A stretch of DNA of 6,080 nt from Spirochaeta sp. (GTDB taxonomy: Bacteria; Spirochaetota; Spirochaetia; DSM-2461): the NCBI GenBank assembly GCA_030635565.1, contig DAOVYP010000145.1, positions 1 through 6,080 of the forward strand. Reading direction: 5' to 3'. The position numbers and the translations under genes are program-made. Below the pieces are notes generated by a model, which saw only the letters and a list, made by a program, of their open reading frames with translations, was not told where the DNA came from and did not search any database. Each line of letters opens with the position of its first letter. Positions within the stretch are counted from its first letter, which is position 1. Positions 1 to 6,080 of this stretch are shown here, one piece after another.

Positions 1-1830
<1,830 letters not shown>

Positions 1831-1843
1831 GTTCTTCTATTTC

Positions 1844-1858
1844 GCAAAAATCGTGCCA
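1844..1858 (-). promoter_or_regulatory. Sigma-54 (-24/-12) promoter of glnN
   Basis: On the minus strand the sequence reads TGGCACGATTTTTGC. This is TGGCAC, five bases, then TTGC, with the invariant GG (1856-1857) and GC (1844-1845) spaced as RpoN requires. It matches the consensus TGGCACG-N4-TTGCW at all but the last position. Counting from the -12 base at 1844 puts the transcription start near 1832, about 2 nt before the glnN ATG. A sigma-54 promoter before a glutamine synthetase gene is biologically expected, which supports the match. Confidence 0.87.
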
Positions 1859-1908
1859 GTCAGCCGCTGGAGTTTGAGCCGGGTTTGGATGACCTCTGGC
1901 GCAAAAAG

Positions 1909-1952
1909 CTACATTCCTGTAGGAATTGGTTCAGAAAGCTACCGAATTGTAG
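1909..1952. promoter_or_regulatory. Tandem dyads CTAC-N6-GTAG: candidate enhancer sites for the sigma-54 activator of glnN
   Basis: Two sites with identical half-sites are visible: CTAC-N6-GTAG at 1909-1922 and at 1939-1952. Their centres are exactly 30 bp apart, close to three helical turns. The surrounding bases are also shared: AAAGCTAC-N5-TGTAGGAA occurs at 1905-1925 and 1935-1955. They lie about 84 and 114 bp upstream of the predicted glnN start, the usual place for activators of sigma-54 promoters. The half-site differs from the enteric NtrC one (GCAC...GTGC), so the activator is unknown. Alternatively the proximal dyad could be a weak terminator: on the minus strand it folds as a 5-bp stem with a GGAA loop, then C and five T. 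Confidence 0.6.
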
Positions 1953-2034
1953 GAAATAAGGCTGCTCTGAGGAAAGGCTTTCGGTGTTGTTATGAGCAAA
2001 AATCCAGAATATCCAGTTCTTCCGAATCCTCCGG

Positions 2035-2880
2035 TCAGCCCCCGAATTCATCATTCAGTCGGGTCCTGTACCACCCCGTAAGGGCAATAACCCTGTTGGT
2101 GAAGGAGTTTTGCGCCCGGCTGATGAATGATTTCACATCCCGGGTCCGGGCGGACATCGTACCGTACATCAACAGGCCTTCTTCAACAGGCACGACGATA
2201 AGGTGAATCTGCATGTTACCGGAATCCACTACCTTGATGATGCCCTTGTATCGCATCGGGGTGAGATTGATGATATCGGCGGCAAAGGCATCCGGGCGTG
2301 CGAGGAAGGTCATCTCCGACTGATTATTGCCGAAGGTTTTGTCTTTCTGATGAATGAGAATTGTATCTTCATCCGGTATTACGGACACGATTGAGTCGGG
2401 GAGGGCGTCTTTGGGTTTTTTTATATCGGCGATAACCCACGACTCCTCGAAGAGCAGCCGCATTTCACCACGGGAAGCCGAGAAGTATTCGAGTCCCTGC
2501 AATGTACTCACCGATCGGAGGATGTTGTAAAGAATCAGCTCACGCTCCTCCGTCGGTGTATTCCTGTAGTTCACCGGTAATTCAGCGATGGGGGTGAAGA
2601 ACAGGCCTTCGATACCGATGTTCAGGTCCCCGACTATCATCTTCCGGGCAATGTTGGCGGTGAGCTGGGTGTTCGGCAGCAGCCCCGGGGAGACTCCGTC
2701 GGCGTGAAAGCGCAGAAGTTCGCCATCGGTCAGAAGCGAGGAGCGGTCTTCGGCGGAGATTGAAGGGAGGGTATCGCTCAGGGCGGGGAGACCGCTTACG
2801 CTTTGGGCAAACCCGGGGAGGGTGGTCAGAATAAGAAGCAGAATTGAGAGGCTATAAAATCTACGATACAGCATGGGCAT
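2035..2880 (-). CDS. Secreted protein of unknown function, spirochaete-type family
   Basis: About 280 residues with a clear Sec signal peptide: basic MLYRRFY, hydrophobic SLSILLLILTTLPG, and a probable cleavage after GFA. No further membrane segment follows, so the mature protein should be periplasmic or exported. The first basic-hydrophobic block argues for the ATG at 2880 or 2874; a TTG at 2883 is also open. No Shine-Dalgarno sequence decides between them. The middle carries RSVSTLQGLEYFSASRG, roughly residues 123-139 counted from the TTG, which I associate from memory with a conserved protein of spirochaetes (possibly DUF6675). No catalytic motif is evident. The hepT-like stop is about 20 bp upstream, so it could be co-transcribed with the MNT/HEPN pair although its role looks unrelated. 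Function unknown. Confidence 0.85.
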   Translation of the reverse strand: MPMLYRRFYSLSILLLILTTLPGFAQSVSGLPALSDTLPSISAEDRSSLLTDGELLRFHADGVSPGLLPNTQLTANIARKMIVGDLNIGIEGLFFTPIAELPVNYRNTPTEERELILYNILRSVSTLQGLEYFSASRGEMRLLFEESWVIADIKKPKDALPDSIVSVIPDEDTILIHQKDKTFGNNQSEMTFLARPDAFAADIINLTPMRYKGIIKVVDSGNMQIHLIVVPVEEGLLMYGTMSARTRDVKSFISRAQNSFTNRVIALTGWYRTRLNDEFGG

Positions 2881-2901
2881 CAAGATACCGCTTGTGGGAA
2901 C

Positions 2902-3354
2902 CTACGACAATTCCGATGCGATGATTTCGAGTTTTTCCAGGAATCGTGTGTGGGAATCGGAGAAGTGCGCAATGATGTCGGGAAGGCCTCGATTCACTGC
3001 CATCAATTTCTCTTCATTCAATCGTCCCTGATAGATGTTGCGGAAAACGTGTCGAAAGCTTCTCAATTCATGGAGAAGCGGAAGATTTTCCGGCTCCAGC
3101 AGTGTTGGGCGGATGTCAGGAATATCAAGAGCCATCCGGTCGATCAGATTACGATGCCGACTATCCTGATCTATGCTGTTTTCAAAGAATTTGGCGATTC
3201 TCAGGAAGTAATTCTCCATGAGGTTGTAAGTATTATGGATGGTATAAGCCAGGGCGGCCCAGTCGAATTCATCGGGTTCAATCTTCTCGATCTTCCGGGT
3301 CAGGAGGCGGTTCTTGTCCAGAAGATTCCTCAGGAGATCAATATCCGCTTTCAT
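2902..3354 (-). CDS. HepT-like HEPN-domain protein (probable toxin of an MNT/HEPN pair)
   Basis: A 150-residue all-helical protein in the style of the HepT-like HEPN ribonucleases. The diagnostic stretch is HELRSFRHVFRNIY (95-108). In canonical HepT the active site is R-x4-H-x-Y, and the partner nucleotidyltransferase AMPylates that tyrosine. Here the same spacing reads R101-x4-N106-x-Y108: arginine and tyrosine are present but Asn stands where His is expected. H102 next to R101 might substitute, or the variant may be normal for this subfamily. The partner gene ends 36 bp upstream in the same reading frame, with a single TAA between them. The leader before the ATG is pyrimidine-rich (TCTTC repeats) without a Shine-Dalgarno sequence, so translation may depend on coupling to the upstream gene. 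Family assignment is by motif and context; activity is uncertain. Confidence 0.82.
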   Translation of the reverse strand: MKADIDLLRNLLDKNRLLTRKIEKIEPDEFDWAALAYTIHNTYNLMENYFLRIAKFFENSIDQDSRHRNLIDRMALDIPDIRPTLLEPENLPLLHELRSFRHVFRNIYQGRLNEEKLMAVNRGLPDIIAHFSDSHTRFLEKLEIIASELS

Positions 3355-3360
3355 TTCGGA

Positions 3361-3378
3361 GAAGAGAAGAGAAGAGAA
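3361..3378. repeat. Pentanucleotide microsatellite (GAAGA) x3.6 between the MNT and HEPN genes
   Basis: The plus strand shows GAAGA repeated three times plus GAA. It sits in the 36-bp gap between the nucleotidyltransferase stop and the HEPN start codon, giving a TCTTC-repeat leader in the mRNA. Slippage would change the distance from the upstream stop to the HEPN ATG in steps of five. The tract is short, so any variability is conjectural. Confidence 0.6.
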
Positions 3379-3390
3379 TATGATGCCTGA

Positions 3391-3759
3391 TTATGCTTCA
3401 TAGAGTACTTGTCCCTTATCCAGAACCCGCCGTCGTAAATGTTCCGGAAGAGTCCCAATCTCAACAACATCAACCTTGAACTCGGAATCCAATGCGATTG
3501 ACACTATTTGAAGATATCGGTCGGATTCCACGGCCAGATCGATATCAAAGTTTTCCGATGATACTGTATTTTCCGCCAGAGAGCCGAAAAGAATCACCCT
3601 TTTAAGCTGAGGGTCGATTCTCCGGAATTGTTTTGTCAGACTCCGGACTTCGTTCATGGCTTTGGAAACGCGAATATTCAGGAGTCTTTGATATTCAACG
3701 AGACGTTCTTTTTCCGCTTTAATAATGCCCTTTATGAGCGGATCGCCGGTCCCCTTCAT
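3391..3759 (-). CDS. MNT-type nucleotidyltransferase, probable antitoxin partner of the HepT-like protein
   Basis: A 122-residue minimal nucleotidyltransferase of the MntA type. After a charged helical N-terminus (about residues 10-50) comes RVILFGSLAEN (54-64). The GS motif (59-60) is followed by the metal-binding pair D72-I-D74; the spacing GS-x11-DxD is one longer than the common GS-x10-DxD. The third carboxylate is probably D97 in FKVDVVEI. In studied MntA-HepT systems such a protein neutralises HepT by transferring AMP to its active-site tyrosine; that role is inferred here from the adjacent HEPN gene. The order (MNT first, HEPN second) is the reverse of the Shewanella hepT-mntA operon. 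The ATG at 3757-3759 has no Shine-Dalgarno sequence. A relict copy of the aroA 3' end lies just upstream. All catalytic residues look intact. Confidence 0.88.
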   Translation of the reverse strand: MKGTGDPLIKGIIKAEKERLVEYQRLLNIRVSKAMNEVRSLTKQFRRIDPQLKRVILFGSLAENTVSSENFDIDLAVESDRYLQIVSIALDSEFKVDVVEIGTLPEHLRRRVLDKGQVLYEA

Positions 3760-3765
3760 ATCAAC

Positions 3766-3795
3766 AGTATCGGCACGGAGATGTTAAATTGTCCA
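3766..3795 (-). promoter_or_regulatory. Possible sigma-70-type promoter of the MNT/HEPN operon
   Basis: On the minus strand TGGACA (3790-3795, five of six to TTGACA) is followed after 18 bp by GATACT (3766-3771, four of six to TATAAT). The predicted start falls on or next to the ATG at 3759, which would fit the absence of a Shine-Dalgarno sequence. The -10 match is mediocre, so this is only a candidate. Confidence 0.22.
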
Positions 3796-3821
3796 GCGAT
3801 CTGATCCTCGTGCGCCTCGGA

Positions 3822-3902
3822 TTATTTTTGTCCCCGGCCTGAAGCCTTATTCAATAGATCGAAGAATCCCGGGAATGTGACATTCGCCGCTTCGGCACCT
3901 TT
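3822..3902 (-). pseudogene. Orphan copy of the aroA 3' end (last ~20 codons)
   Basis: The minus strand reads KGAEAANVTFPGFFDLLNK, then ASGRGQK and a TAA (3822-3824). The intact aroA ends KGAEAADVTFPGFFDLLNR, then ALGRN and TGA. At DNA level 3844-3902 matches 5199-5257 without gaps at 53 of 59 positions, including 28 identical bases (3856-3883 = 5211-5238). Similarity stops within a few bases of the ATPase stop codon (3907-3909). No upstream part of aroA is present, so the fragment is non-coding debris or an insertion footprint. Several of the codon differences are synonymous (GGC/GGT, GCT/GCG, CTT/CTA, CTG/TTG), suggesting the copies come from two once-functional aroA alleles rather than from simple decay. 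The rest of the 3760-3906 gap shows only a weak promoter candidate. Confidence 0.85.
3844..3902. repeat. Direct repeat, left copy (aroA tail), flanking the ATPase gene
   Basis: Left member of a direct-repeat pair at offset 1355 bp; the partner is 5199-5257. The mismatches are at 3847, 3854, 3855, 3884, 3885 and 3897. The pair encloses the whole ATPase gene and its upstream palindrome, as attachment-like repeats or recombination endpoints would. Confidence 0.85.
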
Positions 3903-3906
3903 GTAA

Positions 3907-5091
3907 TCACCACTTCTTCTCATTCTCTGTTTCCTGCTGCCTCAACTTTTTAATGAATCCCGGAACAGATTGAACTTCGATGATTTCAGACAGCGGGAAG
4001 CCGTCGGTACCCGGATAGAGGATATAAAGCTTATCCAGTTTGAGATTCTCCAAAGCGGAGTACATCGATTTTGTAGCTCGGGGTGCTTCGGATAACTTGC
4101 ACTCGATACCGATTCTCTGTCCTTTTCGGAAGAGGAGCAGATCGATTTCGGCGCCGCTGTATGTAGACCAGAAATACCCGTCGTTTCCCGGAGTATTCCG
4201 AAGTATCTGTTCGATGACAAAGCTCTCCCAGGAAGCCCCTGCTTGAGGATGAGCGAGCAGGGAATCGTAGTCCTCTATTCCCAACAGCTGATGGAGGAGG
4301 CCCATGTCCGTGAAATATATTTTCGGAGATTTCACCTGTCTTTTCTTGAGATTTTCGTACCATGGCTGGAGCTGTCGTATCATGAATGTGGATGTGAAAA
4401 TATCGATATAGGACCGGATGGTCTTATCGCTCAGTCCCATCGACCCGGCAAGTCCGGAGCTGTTCAGAATCTGTCCATGGCTGTGGGCCAGCATGGTCCA
4501 GAACCGTCTCATGGATGATTCGGGCACATGAATACCGAATTGAGGCAGATCCCGCTGGAGGAAAGTTCGTATAAAACCTTCCCGCCAGGCCAGGCTGTCA
4601 TCTTCCGAATCGGCCAGGAAGGACAAAGGAAATCCTCCTCTAACCCATAGTGTGTTCAGGTTCGAAAACCCCACTTCGGGAAGATCGAAACCCTGAAGAT
4701 CGATGAATTCCACCCGTCCGGCCAATGATTCCGATGTGTTTCGTATTAATGAGGGAGAGGCGCTTCCCAGTATCAAAAACTGCCCGTTTTCGGTCGATCG
4801 ATCGGAAAGAACTCTGAGAATCGGAAAAAGTTCCGGGGTCTTTTGAATCTCATCGATGATTACAAGGCCCGAGAGACCGCTCAGGTAGAGTTCCGGGTTC
4901 TGTAATCTCGCGCGATCCTTCGGGGACTCCATATCAAAGAAATTGGATTTCCGCTGAGATGCAATCTCGTGAGCCAATGTTGTTTTTCCACATTGACGAG
5001 GGCCGAGAATTGCAGTGATTTTCGAACGGCTCAAAGACCGGTCGATCGCGTTCAGGTAGTGTTCTCTCAAGATCATAAAGGATTTTATCAT
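3907..5091 (-). CDS. AAA+ ATPase with DUF4143 domain and nuclease-like C-terminus
   Basis: A 394-residue P-loop ATPase of the widespread AAA_14/DUF4143 group, which is common in accessory regions and has no settled function. Visible in order: Walker A GPRQCGKTT (30-38), Walker B GLVIIDEIQ (75-83), sensor-type FLILGSAS (105-112), the group's SLAGRV (122-127), RGGFP (151-155) and FLQRDLP (177-183), and a winged-helix-like region (about 208-245). A C-terminal PD-(D/E)xK-like fold is suggested by E289, GAEIDLLL with D317, and IECK (E330, K332). Length and motifs suggest an intact gene. The first ATG (5089-5091) lies inside an inverted repeat; the ATG at 5074-5076, giving MILREHY, is an equally plausible start. 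Neither has a Shine-Dalgarno sequence. The gene is bracketed by copies of the aroA tail, suggesting acquisition by insertion. Confidence 0.93.
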   Translation of the reverse strand: MIKSFMILREHYLNAIDRSLSRSKITAILGPRQCGKTTLAHEIASQRKSNFFDMESPKDRARLQNPELYLSGLSGLVIIDEIQKTPELFPILRVLSDRSTENGQFLILGSASPSLIRNTSESLAGRVEFIDLQGFDLPEVGFSNLNTLWVRGGFPLSFLADSEDDSLAWREGFIRTFLQRDLPQFGIHVPESSMRRFWTMLAHSHGQILNSSGLAGSMGLSDKTIRSYIDIFTSTFMIRQLQPWYENLKKRQVKSPKIYFTDMGLLHQLLGIEDYDSLLAHPQAGASWESFVIEQILRNTPGNDGYFWSTYSGAEIDLLLFRKGQRIGIECKLSEAPRATKSMYSALENLKLDKLYILYPGTDGFPLSEIIEVQSVPGFIKKLRQQETENEKKW

Positions 5092-5130
5092 TGAATAATC
5101 GGAGTATCAATCCGAAAATTCAATGATAAA
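5084..5130. promoter_or_regulatory. Large imperfect palindrome over the ATPase start: candidate operator or mRNA hairpin
   Basis: TTTATCATTGAAT (5084-5096) is the exact reverse complement of ATTCAATGATAAA (5118-5130). Inside, TCGGA (5099-5103) pairs with TCCGA (5111-5115), leaving a 7-base centre. On the minus strand a candidate promoter overlaps it: TTGAAT (5118-5123), 17 bp, GATTAT (5095-5100). The ATPase's first ATG lies in the downstream arm. It could be an autoregulatory operator, or a hairpin hiding that ATG so that translation starts at 5076. It lacks a T-run on either side, which argues against a terminator. Confidence 0.6.
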
Positions 5131-5152
5131 CACGGTTGTTGCCGAGAACCTG

Positions 5153-5170
5153 AAAACCCGGAATCCCGGG
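5153..5170 (-). terminator. Possible intrinsic terminator of aroA
   Basis: On the minus strand CCCGG-GATT-CCGGG is followed at once by TTTT. It begins 12 bp after the aroA stop. The stem has only 5 bp, though all GC, and the T-run is short, so termination may be partial. Confidence 0.42.
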
Positions 5171-5182
5171 CAATGAACGTGC

Positions 5183-6080
5183 TCAATTACGTCCAAGGGC
5201 CCTATTCAGAAGATCGAAGAATCCCGGGAATGTGACATCAGCCGCTTCGGCGCCTTTAATGGTGATCCGACCGCAGCAGCCCAGCGCGGCAACGGCCAGG
5301 GCCATCACCACCCGATGATCATCATGACCGTCCACCATGGCCCCCCTGATCACCGGAATATCACAGTTGATCGATCCCGGCCGTCGGCCCCTGATAATCA
5401 TCCCGTCAGGCAGCTCTTCGACATCGGCCCCCAGTTTGAGGAGCTCAGAGGTCATCACCGTGATTCGATCGGTTTCCTTCATCCGGGCCTGGGGCACGTT
5501 TACCAGCCGGGTCTCGCCCTCGGCAAAGCAGGCCGCAACCGCCATGGCCGGCAGGGCGTCAGGTGTGGCATTCAAGTCAAGAACGACACCGTTCATCGGA
5601 AGGCCCTCGATGCGGATGCCCCCCGGTACTCCTTCTGAACGGCATCCCATCGTCTCCAGCATTCCTACCACCGCCTTGTCCCCCTGGGAGTCGTTTGTGT
5701 CCAGCCCCTCCAGTATGAGGCTGCCTCCGGTTATAGCAGCCGCCACCAGGAAGAACGTAGCCGACGACCAGTCCGCCGGTACCACGCGATCGAAGGGTTT
5801 GTAGACCTGACCCGCCGGTATGCGGAACTCATCCCATCCGTCCCGCTCATAGCGGATGCCCTGCCGGTCCAGCCAGTCCAGGGTGATACCCACGTAAGGG
5901 GCTTCGTTGAGGGTGTTTACCTTTATTATGGTGAGGTTGTCGTTGTCGACCTCTGGCGCGTAATCGGAGGGATCCTGTTCGTTTTTCGGGTTGAGGGCGG
6001 CATCAGAGTTTGAGGCGCCTTCCAGGGTTGATGCGGCACTCTCGAGGCTTGAGGCCGCTCCCCGGGCCAGGGCGCCATTA
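5183..6080 (-). CDS. aroA: 3-phosphoshikimate 1-carboxyvinyltransferase (EPSP synthase), C-terminal part; 5' end outside the window
   Basis: Shikimate-pathway enzyme joining phosphoenolpyruvate to shikimate-3-phosphate. The frame is open from the right edge (first full codon 6077-6079) to TGA at 5183-5185, 298 codons. Family signatures: TLNEAPYV (about 5891-5914), VPADWSSATFFLVAAA, ATPDALPAMAVAACFAEGET (catalytic Asp in PDALPA), RMKETDRI with the Glu-Asp-Arg active-site set, DGHDDHRVVMALAVAALG, and VTFPGFFDLL at the end. Where E. coli has Lys411 (AKTFP) this protein has Val (DVTFP); the lysine also seems absent in some other branches of the family. The GTG at 5891-5893 is internal, since the reading frame and conserved sequence continue upstream. 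An Ala/Ser/Asn/Asp-rich stretch (about 5936-6060) looks like an insertion. The last ~20 codons recur at 3822-3902. Confidence 0.96.
   Translation of the reverse strand, partial: NGALARGAASSLESAASTLEGASNSDAALNPKNEQDPSDYAPEVDNDNLTIIKVNTLNEAPYVGITLDWLDRQGIRYERDGWDEFRIPAGQVYKPFDRVVPADWSSATFFLVAAAITGGSLILEGLDTNDSQGDKAVVGMLETMGCRSEGVPGGIRIEGLPMNGVVLDLNATPDALPAMAVAACFAEGETRLVNVPQARMKETDRITVMTSELLKLGADVEELPDGMIIRGRRPGSINCDIPVIRGAMVDGHDDHRVVMALAVAALGCCGRITIKGAEAADVTFPGFFDLLNRALGRN
5199..5257. repeat. Direct repeat, right copy (inside the intact aroA 3' end)
   Basis: Right member of the direct-repeat pair with 3844-3902, 53 of 59 positions identical. It lies wholly inside the coding end of aroA, so whatever event created the repeat left aroA with a complete C-terminus. 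The 10-mer GAATCCCGGG at its heart (5219-5228) also occurs once more just after aroA, at 5161-5170. Confidence 0.85.
6014..6055 (-). repeat. Tandem heptapeptide repeat in the AroA insertion
   Basis: Two adjacent seven-codon units encode ASSLESA (6035-6055) and ASTLEGA (6014-6034). They lie in a hydrophilic low-complexity segment of AroA. The units differ at several codons, so the repeat is old or under peptide-level selection, or is chance in an Ala/Ser-rich stretch. Confidence 0.5.

Noticed and set aside
1903..1922. Hairpin CTACA-GGAA-TGTAG followed by C and TTTTT on the minus strand, as a terminator for the secreted-protein gene
   Set aside because: The stem is only 5 bp and AT-rich. The same half-sites recur exactly 30 bp away without a T-run, so I prefer a protein-binding site, though a minor terminator role is not excluded.
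2950..3390. Plus-strand frame of 146 codons opposite the HEPN gene
   Set aside because: The minus-strand frame has the family motif and sensible operon spacing. The plus-strand frame has no motif and crosses the intergenic repeat.
4795..4804. Perfect palindrome CGATCGATCG inside the ATPase gene
   Set aside because: A single 10-bp palindrome within a coding region, with no flanking structure, is expected by chance in sequence rich in GATC.
5315..5804. Two plus-strand frames opposite aroA
   Set aside because: They are shadows of the AroA coding sequence, which is unmistakable on the minus strand.

Overview
The window looks like a bacterial chromosome segment of moderate GC. All convincing genes lie on the minus strand. 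Two core metabolic genes are cut by the window edges: a type III glutamine synthetase (glnN, left) and an EPSP synthase (aroA, right). Between them is a short accessory stretch. A spirochaete host is my best guess, based on the feel of the GSIII sequence and of the secreted 280-residue protein next to it. It is an inference from memory, not a proof.

Layout in transcription order, right to left: aroA C-terminal part (5183-6080, open at the right edge), with a small GC hairpin plus T-run just after its stop. Then a large imperfect palindrome (5084-5130) over the start of an AAA+/DUF4143 ATPase (3907-5091). Then a second, orphan copy of the last ~20 codons of aroA (3822-3902), joined directly to the ATPase stop. 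Then a nucleotidyltransferase (3391-3759) and a HepT-like HEPN protein (2902-3354), which form an MNT/HEPN toxin-antitoxin-type pair. Then a secreted protein of unknown function (2035-2880). Then a 204-bp control region (1831-2034), and glnN (1-1830, C-terminus missing).

Two signals stand out. First, the glnN control region has a near-perfect sigma-54 -24/-12 promoter (1844-1858). Upstream of it are two identical-format dyads, CTAC-N6-GTAG, exactly 30 bp apart and centred about 84 and 114 bp before the predicted transcription start. This is the layout of an enhancer-dependent nitrogen promoter such as enteric glnAp2, but the half-site is not the textbook NtrC one. The predicted transcript starts only about 2 nt before the ATG, so the message would be nearly leaderless. 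Second, the ATPase gene is bracketed by direct repeats of the 3' end of aroA (59 positions, 53 identical, with a 28-bp exact run). This is the footprint expected when DNA inserts at the end of aroA and leaves the gene's reading frame whole.

Together the window reads as aroA and glnN flanking a small variable locus that carries an ATPase and an MNT/HEPN pair. None of the internal genes has a clear Shine-Dalgarno sequence. Functions of the accessory genes are assigned by family motifs only.
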